In this document: positions 36,941-44,385 of the stretch, in pieces
How positions within the stretch are numbered: the stretch's first letter is position 1
How the letters are laid out: each line of letters begins with the position of its first letter
Assembly (NCBI GenBank): GCA_903832085.1
Contig: CAIKZZ010000007.1
Coordinates: 1 to 64,000, forward strand
Direction of reading: 5' to 3'
Source of the DNA: an uncultured Pseudomonadota bacterium
GTDB lineage: Bacteria > Pseudomonadota > Gammaproteobacteria > Steroidobacterales > Steroidobacteraceae
Length of the DNA stretch: 64,000 nt
Made by a program: the position numbers and the translations under genes
The notes under the pieces: model-generated
The model's input: the letters and a program-made list of their open reading frames with translations, nothing else
Database searches by the model: none
What the model was told of the DNA's origin: nothing

Positions 36941-37744
36941 TCACCAAGACAGTGATCCTGTAGGCCGAATATTAGCAGCAGGGGCAATCGCCTTATTGAG
37001 ATACCATGGCACATTGAGCGCCGCGATTGCCAGCAAGTCGTCCGAGCTAAGATCAACTGCCGGCAACAAAAGAAAATCGGCGCCAGCACGAGTCGCTGCG
37101 ATTGCCTGATCACGTGTCCACGCAATGCAGCCAGCAGGTGACAGCCGCTCTAACGACGGCCGGAACCCTGACGCACTGCTATAAACACTGAGGCTACCCT
37201 TGCTGACAGCACTCTGCGGATCGATGAGGATCTCATGGCCATCATCCGAACGATGATCCCAAGTACCCAAAGCGGACATACCGATGTGCCAACCGTCTGC
37301 CCGTAGCGACACTTTGGACCCATGGCGGGATGCGACCCATGCACGTGGCAGTAGCAGCGCCGTCACAATTGGCCGATCCGCTTCAAGAATATCCGCAGTC
37401 GCGAGTTCAGTGCCATCGCACCAGCGCAGATCTTGACCATCAAGTGCTTGAACGGTCCCTACCCATTCGGACACAGTCCAGGCATCAATACGCACGTGCA
37501 GCCCAGGCTGCGCGTACTGATGCGTCACGATCATAAAGGGGGAAGTGGTGGTCACAACCACCCCTAGCTCTTCTTGGAGCTCCCGCACCAACGCATCATG
37601 CGCTGCCTCGGCCTGCCCCACTTTACCGCCAGGAAACTCCCAGCGGCCAGCTAACGCCTTGCCAATAGGCCTCTGGGCAATCAGTACTGCGCCATTTTCA
37701 TTGAACAAAATCCCTGCAACAACATGTAACCGACTTAACGTCAC
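36941..37744 (-). CDS. mutT: MutT Nudix hydrolase fused to a ThiE/TenI-like domain
   Basis: MutT hydrolyses 8-oxo-dGTP to stop A:T-to-C:G transversions. The 267-residue product begins with a complete Nudix domain (residues ~1-130) whose box GKVGQAEAAHDALVRELQEE fits G-x5-E-x7-R-E-x2-E-E. The second half (~150-267) resembles a thiamine-phosphate synthase/TenI barrel end (IGMSALGTWDH, ATRAGADFLLLPAV) but is short and probably degenerate. Such fusions are known in gammaproteobacteria. GTG start overlaps the MFS stop by 4 nt. mutT normally lies next to secA; here six other genes separate them. Confidence 0.88.
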   Translation of the reverse strand: MTLSRLHVVAGILFNENGAVLIAQRPIGKALAGRWEFPGGKVGQAEAAHDALVRELQEELGVVVTTTSPFMIVTHQYAQPGLHVRIDAWTVSEWVGTVQALDGQDLRWCDGTELATADILEADRPIVTALLLPRAWVASRHGSKVSLRADGWHIGMSALGTWDHRSDDGHEILIDPQSAVSKGSLSVYSSASGFRPSLERLSPAGCIAWTRDQAIAATRAGADFLLLPAVDLSSDDLLAIAALNVPWYLNKAIAPAANIRPTGSLSW

Positions 37745-39075
37745 AACTCATCAACCGAATCCGCCACGCCGCACCATCGGAACCCGAACAAGGCCGCGCC
37801 AAGTGCGACTACTGCCATCCCCATCACGTAACCCGCAGGCGCGAGTTTGGAATAGCTAGTATGCCCTGCCAGCCACGTGAGTATTGCTGGTGCGAACCCA
37901 CCGAAAATCGTAAACGCAAAGTTATACACACAAGCACTACCTGTTGAGCGAACCTCGGCCGGAAATAGCAAACCCAGCGCCATCGGCGCCGCACCAACAA
38001 ACAGCGCTACACACATAGCGAGCATGCTCTGCACCAAGACTAAGTGCGCCACCGAGATATTACTCGTGAGCCACATTAGCGCGGGGCTCGGGATAACCAA
38101 CAGCAGCAGCGAGCTGATAATCAATAAACGACGGCAGCCAAGTCGATCAGCCAAGGTGCCGGCAAGCAGACACGTGCCTACAAAGAGGCAATTAGCCACA
38201 AGGGCGGCTGTATAAGCCTCAGGCGCCGAAAACCCAAAGTTGCGTTGCACATAAGTCGGCATGTACACATTAAAGACATAGACCGACGAGGCCCACAGCG
38301 TCCCCAATCCAAGACCGACGGTTAATTGCCGAGGATACCGACGCCACACGTTCCGAATCGGACTGTCAGTAGCTACAGCACGAGCCTTAACGTTGCGCGT
38401 GAACTCATCAGTTTCTACAAGCGTGCGCCGCAAATACAAACCAACTGGCACGATGATGAGTCCAAGAATGAAGGGGATGCGCCAGCCATATGCCTGCATC
38501 TGGTCATGATTTAGTAGGCCAGTACATAAAATAACTACAGCAATTCCACAAATGTTTGCAAGCCCCATACTTGCTTGCAGCACTGACGACACGAGGCCAC
38601 GGCGTGCAGGATGCGCAGTCTCAACGAGATAGGCGACCGCGCTGCCGACTTCACCACCCGCTGACAGCCCTTGAAGCAATCTCCCAGCGAGTAACATGAA
38701 GGGGGCCCAAAGCCCAATACTGGTGTAAACCGGGGCTCCAGCAATGATCGCCGTACCGAGCGCCATCAAAAGAATAGTCAGCGTCAGAGCAGCCCTGCGC
38801 CCGGCGCGGTCTCCATAACTACCAATGACGAGAGCACCGAGTGGACGCACGATAAACCCACCGCCAAAAGCAAGATAGGCCTTCAATAGGCTCGCATTAG
38901 GATCTGTGCCAGGAAAAAACTGCTCGGCAAGGTATGTAGCAACAAATGCATATATCGTAAAATCGTACCACTCAAGCATGTTGCCAAAGCCTGCCGCAGC
39001 GATTGATCGTCGCCGAGTGGAGTCGATAGCTTTTCCTGCCCGGACAGCATGAATTGCTTGGATAGCTTCAGTCAC
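37741..39075 (-). CDS. MHS-family MFS transporter
   Basis: A 444-residue, 12-helix transporter of the metabolite:H+ symporter family (ProP/KgtP/ShiA-like). Family marks are GFGNMLEWYDFTIYAFVATY at helix 1, the loop 2-3 motif GSYGDRAGRRAAL, and GRLLQGLSAGGEVGSAVAYL in helix 4. Members carry dicarboxylates, betaines, shikimate or aromatic acids with protons; the substrate here cannot be read from sequence. GTG start. It lies 18 nt downstream of the desaturase and overlaps mutT, so it is part of the same run. Confidence 0.9.
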   Translation of the reverse strand: MTEAIQAIHAVRAGKAIDSTRRRSIAAAGFGNMLEWYDFTIYAFVATYLAEQFFPGTDPNASLLKAYLAFGGGFIVRPLGALVIGSYGDRAGRRAALTLTILLMALGTAIIAGAPVYTSIGLWAPFMLLAGRLLQGLSAGGEVGSAVAYLVETAHPARRGLVSSVLQASMGLANICGIAVVILCTGLLNHDQMQAYGWRIPFILGLIIVPVGLYLRRTLVETDEFTRNVKARAVATDSPIRNVWRRYPRQLTVGLGLGTLWASSVYVFNVYMPTYVQRNFGFSAPEAYTAALVANCLFVGTCLLAGTLADRLGCRRLLIISSLLLLVIPSPALMWLTSNISVAHLVLVQSMLAMCVALFVGAAPMALGLLFPAEVRSTGSACVYNFAFTIFGGFAPAILTWLAGHTSYSKLAPAGYVMGMAVVALGAALFGFRWCGVADSVDEL

Positions 39076-39093
39076 GGTTCACCCGCCCTTCGC

Positions 39094-39996
39094 TCATATG
39101 AATGGGTGACGCGGCGCGAATACCGATCTAACGAAGAACCGCCGCACGATCTGCCAGTAGCCGCGGTATACAAAAACCCCGTTATCAGCGAGTAAGCGCT
39201 CCCGGTTTGACTTGTAATACCTAGAAATCTCATACCACGGCATTGTCGGGTGCAAGTGATGCACTACATGCAAATTGTTATATAGATAAAGACACGAAAA
39301 CAGTGCATTTGACTCAACGGCAGCGGTACGCTCACGATAATCGTCGGCAGCTTTATGCTCGGTAAAAGCTCGCAACAAGCCCAAACTCATACCCGGATAG
39401 GCAACCAAGCCGATATAGGTCGTGATGGGCATATGGCACACACCCTTTGCAAACCACAGTACGCCACTCACTGCGGCAGCATGAACTAGCCAATGCGGCG
39501 CATGGCTAAAATCTCCGGAACGAATTCGCTGATACTCACGTTTTACCAGCGTATACAAACGCAGCAAGGGGCCAAGCGTGAGCCGACCCAGCAGCGTCTG
39601 ATTGACCTGCAGAAGCACGCGCATCAACACGGGCAAACGAGGCCAGTCCTGCTGCTTAACATAGTACGATTCCGTATCGCGTCCAGGCACCGTTAAATCA
39701 GTATCTTTGTGATGAGTGCGATGACTTTTACGATATAAAGGAAAGGGAAACCACAAACCTAATGGTGGAAACACAACCAACAGTCGCAACCACGCGGGTA
39801 TGCCGGCGAATGCGTGTATCGCCTCGTGCTGCAGCGAGAAGTGCCATGCGATGACATAGGCGCCACACGGCATCATCAGCCACCACGGGATGAACGCATG
39901 CCACCAAAGCAAGCTAAACCAAGCCGTATAAATACACAGGGCTACGACCAAAGTTGGTCCATCCTTGGCATAGAACGTCTTTTTAAGTCGCACCAT
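39094..39996 (-). CDS. Membrane fatty acid desaturase/hydroxylase
   Basis: A 300-residue di-iron membrane enzyme with about four helices and the three histidine boxes: HEAIHA near residue 57, HRTHH near 93, and HVVHHLHP near 247. The spacing fits the FA_desaturase family (acyl-lipid desaturases, beta-carotene hydroxylases and relatives). The acyl substrate is unknown. No ferredoxin or reductase is adjacent. Its ATG overlaps the stop of the PhnD-like gene by one base (TGATG). Confidence 0.9.
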   Translation of the reverse strand: MVRLKKTFYAKDGPTLVVALCIYTAWFSLLWWHAFIPWWLMMPCGAYVIAWHFSLQHEAIHAFAGIPAWLRLLVVFPPLGLWFPFPLYRKSHRTHHKDTDLTVPGRDTESYYVKQQDWPRLPVLMRVLLQVNQTLLGRLTLGPLLRLYTLVKREYQRIRSGDFSHAPHWLVHAAAVSGVLWFAKGVCHMPITTYIGLVAYPGMSLGLLRAFTEHKAADDYRERTAAVESNALFSCLYLYNNLHVVHHLHPTMPWYEISRYYKSNRERLLADNGVFVYRGYWQIVRRFFVRSVFAPRHPFI

Positions 39997-40835
39997 CAGA
40001 CCACATCTCTCTCAGGCAGGCTCAGATAGTAAGGATCAATTAAAGTAGCCAACTCACGCAAAGGAAAGCTATTGCGCGTGCGCACAGCCTCGAGGTCGAG
40101 TACGCGATAGCTCTTCGCGGATGGCAGCACGAAACGCTCCAGTAGCAATTGATCAAGTAGCTCGCGCAAATGAGGCTGAGTGTGAGCTGATAATAAACTA
40201 TTTTGCAGCAGTGGATCCGGAGCACCGGAAGCCACTAGACAAGGTATCGGCCGAGGCTCGGTCTGGGAAATCACGACCAGGTCAGCGATCATGTCTGGTT
40301 GGTACTGACGCATCAGTGCGAGCGAGTAACAATCGACAGGCGCTAGATCGGCGCGTCCCGAAACTACCGCCGATACGGCGCCCTGCGGCGTGTAGACGGG
40401 CGCGATCAGCTCTCGAAATAACGGCGCCCTTCGACGGTAGGCAGACAAGTGTTGTAGGGCCGCAAAGTAACCCGACTGCGAGCCGTGGGTTGTGAGGGCG
40501 ATACGGCTTCCAAACGAGCTCTCCAGCGTGTCAAACCCAGAGTCCCGCCGACACACAAACTCACTCCAGTATTCGGCCTTTCTGGGCTCAGTACCATAGG
40601 CTGGCACTGGTGCTGCGACGATCTGAGGCTGTGGCACGCGCTGTGAAAATGGCAGACCACACATCATGACCGCCCCTAGATCGCCTCGCGCCCACAGGCC
40701 ATCGATGGGCGCAGACGGCGGATAGTCTAGATAGGTCATTGCACAGCCAGCGGCACCGATGACCGACTCAAGTAACCGCTTCCAGTGGTCGGTCACCTCG
40801 CTCGTCACACAGTACATACGGGCGTTAGAAATCAT
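39996..40835 (-). CDS. PhnD-like phosphonate/phosphite-type substrate-binding protein without signal peptide
   Basis: A 279-residue protein with the PhnD/type 2 periplasmic-binding fold: RIALTTHGSQSGYFAALQHL, then VVSGRADLAPVDCYSLALM and PIPCLVASGAPDPLL. Family members are normally exported, but this one starts MISNARMYCVTSEVTDHW with no signal sequence, and no ABC permease or ATPase is nearby. It may act as a cytoplasmic binding protein or enzyme-like module. It starts 3 nt after the HAL-like stop and overlaps the desaturase start, so the three are coupled. Confidence 0.8.
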   Translation of the reverse strand: MISNARMYCVTSEVTDHWKRLLESVIGAAGCAMTYLDYPPSAPIDGLWARGDLGAVMMCGLPFSQRVPQPQIVAAPVPAYGTEPRKAEYWSEFVCRRDSGFDTLESSFGSRIALTTHGSQSGYFAALQHLSAYRRRAPLFRELIAPVYTPQGAVSAVVSGRADLAPVDCYSLALMRQYQPDMIADLVVISQTEPRPIPCLVASGAPDPLLQNSLLSAHTQPHLRELLDQLLLERFVLPSAKSYRVLDLEAVRTRNSFPLRELATLIDPYYLSLPERDVV

Positions 40836-40838
40836 CCT

Positions 40839-42632
40839 TCAATGCACGCTCGGCATAGGCGCGCTATCACTGTCCGGATAAAACGACGTCGGCTCATGAG
40901 CTCTAATAAAGCCCACAGCGCGATCATGAATCGACTCTGTTTGGGACAGCACGTCGCCGTCGTCGAAGGGCACAACGGTGCGTAGTCCCTTCCACACACC
41001 TGTTACAGCAATACCAAACATGCGCTCGGGAGTTTGCAACCGACGTAAATCCAGCCAGTAGGTTCCCGTCAGCAAATCCTCAGCAATTAGATCTTCTGTG
41101 TTACTTACTGCCAAGCGTGCACGGCTTACCTTCAAACGTGATTGCGACTGAAGATCTTCGACATTAAGAATCAGCGCGGTCCCCTCGGGCGGAACTGGAA
41201 CTGCCAACCCTTGTATTTCCTGCATCAAAGCCGACGCCGCAAGCGCGCTACCCTGCGACGCTCCCCAACGGCCTGGTTCACCTACTTTCTCAGCTGCCGC
41301 ACTAATACCCGTAAAAAACGGGCTCGTAAAGCGACCGATACGCTGCCCAATTGCAACGTCCATGTTTGCTAAAGCTATAGTGAATGCCTCGATGTCATTC
41401 ACTAGAGGATACGGGTCCCAGTTTGCATTCGAGAGGATGTAGCCGTGCTTACCGTTACTATGAGGCCCACCGCGTACATAAAACTTTAATAGCTGCGGCG
41501 TATTTAATTCCCACGAGTCTGTCGGCGCGGCGCCAACCCGTACAGCAGGATTATGGTCGGAGGAGTTAATTTGCAGCTGCACTGTGCTGCGCAAGCGATC
41601 CCATGCCTGCCACGCTGAGGCCTGACGAATTGACGACGCCCGCAAACTTTCAGCGTCCTGAATAATGCGAGTTGGGTCGTCATAGTATAAATAGCTGCCC
41701 TTAATCATAGAGAGCATGCGTGCCGCATGCCAGTTGAGCCATGGGAACGGGCGGTTTTCCTGAACCGGCGCCGACAGTGGTGTGACGCTGCTATTCATGC
41801 CGTTTAAGTCGATGCCATAAGCTAGGTCAGCCCAGCCCAGAGCTTGCCGAGCATCAAACACCAGCAGTGCCGCTTGAGCGGATGCATACGAGTTTGTGCT
41901 GATTAATGCACTGTCATCTGCTGCGAATGGCGCTAATGGCTTCAAGCCCGTGCTTTTTAGCGCTTTTTCTGCGCTCATACGCACACCGTGATAGTAGGCA
42001 TCACCAGCCCCGACTAGGGTCGCACATACGTTTGTGAACGGACCTAGATCACCCTCTCCGACAGTGCTGCGCGATCGCACAACCGGCGTTATACCTGCAT
42101 TAATGATGTCGAGCAGCGCCTGCGTCAGCGACGGACTCGCCGCCTCATAAGTCATGGTGTTGGCTCGCACGACAAGCATTGCTCTAACAATATCTTCATC
42201 AAGAATCTCTGGACCCACCCCAGCAGTCGCACCCCGTCGAAAGATCTCGAGCTGGCGCGCTTCTAACATTGCCTTATTCTCAGGCGACAAAGCGTCACCG
42301 TTGAAGATTGCCACTTCACGACCAGCGCCAGAACCGCGGTTGAACCAATACACTGGTACCCCTTCCGCAGTGGCTTCCAGCAAAAGTCCATAGGCATCTG
42401 CCGACCGCTGCCGCGCTTTATCACTCAGTGCGATACGCGCACCATGGCGAGCGACAGCGACCACCTGCTCTACAGTAAGGTCCTGTCCTGTTAGCAGTAT
42501 GGTTTGCGCAGATAGAGAGTGGTCACTCGGGTGGTACGGCAACTGCAAAGCGCCACTAGCAGCGCGCGCACTATGAACAACTGCCACCAAAAGCAGGCAT
42601 GTAAAAACCAGTCTCTGTGCGCCCTGCAACAT
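40839..42632 (-). CDS. Exported HAL/PAL-family aromatic ammonia-lyase homologue with altered MIO triad
   Basis: About 597 residues. A signal peptide (FTCLLLVAVVHSARA, cleavage after Ala-Arg-Ala) sends it to the periplasm, unlike cytoplasmic HutH. The lyase fold is recognisable from VYWFNRGSGAG (catalytic-Tyr loop), STVGEGDLGPFTNVCATLVG, LQINSSDHNPAVRVG and NANWDPYPLVNDIEAF. The MIO-forming Ala-Ser-Gly aligns with Gly-Glu-Gly, so the normal electrophilic cofactor should not form. It may be a pseudo-enzyme, a binding protein or a lyase with another mechanism. I chose the ATG at 42632 because AAGGGG precedes it by 9-10 nt; an ATG 10 codons upstream has none. Confidence 0.8.
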   Translation of the reverse strand: MLQGAQRLVFTCLLLVAVVHSARAASGALQLPYHPSDHSLSAQTILLTGQDLTVEQVVAVARHGARIALSDKARQRSADAYGLLLEATAEGVPVYWFNRGSGAGREVAIFNGDALSPENKAMLEARQLEIFRRGATAGVGPEILDEDIVRAMLVVRANTMTYEAASPSLTQALLDIINAGITPVVRSRSTVGEGDLGPFTNVCATLVGAGDAYYHGVRMSAEKALKSTGLKPLAPFAADDSALISTNSYASAQAALLVFDARQALGWADLAYGIDLNGMNSSVTPLSAPVQENRPFPWLNWHAARMLSMIKGSYLYYDDPTRIIQDAESLRASSIRQASAWQAWDRLRSTVQLQINSSDHNPAVRVGAAPTDSWELNTPQLLKFYVRGGPHSNGKHGYILSNANWDPYPLVNDIEAFTIALANMDVAIGQRIGRFTSPFFTGISAAAEKVGEPGRWGASQGSALAASALMQEIQGLAVPVPPEGTALILNVEDLQSQSRLKVSRARLAVSNTEDLIAEDLLTGTYWLDLRRLQTPERMFGIAVTGVWKGLRTVVPFDDGDVLSQTESIHDRAVGFIRAHEPTSFYPDSDSAPMPSVH

Positions 42633-42752
42633 AGTTATAGCCCCTTGTAAGAAACGATCCATTCGCGAGGATCAAGCAAATCACCAACATGATGAACAGC
42701 CCATCTATACTGTAACCAAAAATAAAGCCCTCTACACGCTTCGCGATAGCAG

Positions 42753-43559
42753 CTAACTCAGCTTTGCTGCGACCACCCAGCGTATCGCGTTCTCAACGAG
42801 CTGGCGATAGTGCATGCTGGCATAGGCGCTAGGTCCGTCTCCAGGCTGTAAATAAACCAGCGGGCTATTGCGCGCCCATTTGGTCCACCCAATCACGTTC
42901 GAGGTTGGTCGATGATCCCAATTATCTCGAGTCTCTGGCTGACCTCGGCATGCCGCTTGCGCCGACCAAAAGCGGTCGCGAGTAAATTCATACTCTGCCG
43001 CTAACAAAGGCGTTACGTCATCACTGAAGATTTCTGCCATGTAAAGCTCATCGGTTAGCTGAAAGCTGGCAGGTAGACCTGCGGTAACAGGGTGACTACC
43101 GAGGACGTGTGCGGTATAGGTCACTTTACTCAGGTAGCCGGAATCTAAACAGGGCGTACCGCGTACATCATTAGGCTGATATAAGAATCGACCGCCCAGC
43201 CACTCACCGTACGTAGACCAACTGGGCCAACCAGCCAACGCGTGGTGTAAGGCAACAACCCCAGTACCCTGCTCAAATAAGGCCTGCAGCCCATCTTTAA
43301 ACTCTTGCTGAGGATCGATAACCTGGGGCCTGTCACCAGCACTCTGAAAATCAATGCCTGGCATATCGTATAAAACCAAAGCATCAAAATCACGCATGCC
43401 GGTGCAATTCATGAGCCGTGCTGCCGCTGGCTGGTCAACCATCGTAGCGCTAATGCCGGGCATAGCCTGAAACATCGCATCAAATGCAGTACGGTCGAAG
43501 GGATGGCCACGCACAGCCACAAGCAGCTTAATTGCGGCATGGTGATGAATTATCGGCAC
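42753..43559 (-). CDS. ThuA-like (trehalose-utilisation type) glutamine-amidotransferase-fold protein
   Basis: A 268-residue protein of the ThuA family: LLVAVRGHPFDRTAFDAMFQ at the N-terminus, FDALVLYDMPGIDF, GTGVVALHHALAGWPSW, FQLTDELYMAEI and SPLVYLQPGDGPSAY. The HH in the ALHHAL segment stands where class I amidotransferases have their nucleophile Cys, as in other ThuA proteins, which often act on sugars. GTG start with GGAG 7 nt upstream. It lies 120 nt upstream of the lyase-like gene and 113 nt downstream of the VOC gene. Confidence 0.85.
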   Translation of the reverse strand: MPIIHHHAAIKLLVAVRGHPFDRTAFDAMFQAMPGISATMVDQPAAARLMNCTGMRDFDALVLYDMPGIDFQSAGDRPQVIDPQQEFKDGLQALFEQGTGVVALHHALAGWPSWSTYGEWLGGRFLYQPNDVRGTPCLDSGYLSKVTYTAHVLGSHPVTAGLPASFQLTDELYMAEIFSDDVTPLLAAEYEFTRDRFWSAQAACRGQPETRDNWDHRPTSNVIGWTKWARNSPLVYLQPGDGPSAYASMHYRQLVENAIRWVVAAKLS

Positions 43560-43672
43560 AGCAGAACTCCATCACACACAATAAAGACATGAGGTCATCG
43601 CGGCCAGGGCGTATCCAAATACCCTAAAAGACTCCCGTGACCTAAAGTTGTGCGGCATCCAACACTGACGCT

Positions 43673-44194
43673 TTACAGCGTGCGAATTGGATCCTTCCCA
43701 TCCCAGTCAACTGCAGCATCCGCAATCATTTTAAAAAAACCGACGATATCTGGATGTCGCCCGACCAACTCTGTCATACAACCGATGCCTGGTCGAGAAT
43801 CAACGTACGCGAATTCAACAGCACCGAAGTTTCCTTCAATAGCCACGGGTTGATTCCGTTGTGTAAAGTGGCTAATAGCGCCCTTCAAATCATCAACGAA
43901 GTAGCACACATGGTGGAAGCCTTCTGTGCCTACGGGAAACATATCGCGATAACACGATGGTTTTGCGTCGTTTTGCTGGATTAGTTCGATCTGAATACCA
44001 CCCGCTTGGGCAATTCCGACATCGATGTCCACCGTCGTCGGCTGGCCACGATAAAGGACATTTTCTAATGGACAGTGCCTCATCACGTAAAACGGCCCGA
44101 CGCTCTGGGTATCAAGCCAGCGAGACATAGCCTTATCTAGATCGTTGACGACCCAAGCGACCTGCAACATCGGTCCAAATTTTGGTGTGAGCAT
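43673..44194 (-). CDS. VOC-family (glyoxalase/methylmalonyl-CoA epimerase-like) protein
   Basis: A 173-residue protein with paired beta-alpha-beta-beta-beta modules: MLQVAWVVNDLDKAMSRWLD, IQIELIQQND (metal Glu) and EGFHHVCYFVDDLKGAISHF (metal His). This layout is typical of epimerase-like VOC proteins (Glyoxalase_4). Substrate unknown. It is the first gene of the minus-strand run; AGGA lies 9 nt before its ATG, and 191 nt separate it from secA, long enough for a promoter. Confidence 0.85.
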   Translation of the reverse strand: MLTPKFGPMLQVAWVVNDLDKAMSRWLDTQSVGPFYVMRHCPLENVLYRGQPTTVDIDVGIAQAGGIQIELIQQNDAKPSCYRDMFPVGTEGFHHVCYFVDDLKGAISHFTQRNQPVAIEGNFGAVEFAYVDSRPGIGCMTELVGRHPDIVGFFKMIADAAVDWDGKDPIRTL

Positions 44195-44385
44195 TTTTTA
44201 TCGTCCTATTTGAGACAAGCCTCTGCCGATCAGCTCCCGTGTAGCCGCATGCGATCAGCCCCCTAGCGATAGTGATCCGCACAGGTCACTCCTGCAACTA
44301 CTACTGCAGTTTGATACTGGCGAGGGTCGCAGCTGGGGTACAGGTTGACCGGCTCCTCAAGCTGTAGGAACTAAAAGCAGCCGCC

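Noticed and set aside
42633..42662. Longer start for the HAL-like protein
   Set aside because: No ribosome site; the shorter start has AAGGGG and gives a normal signal peptide.
44195..44385. Gene between the VOC gene and secA
   Set aside because: No frame with a ribosome site or protein-like composition; treated as promoter/terminator space.
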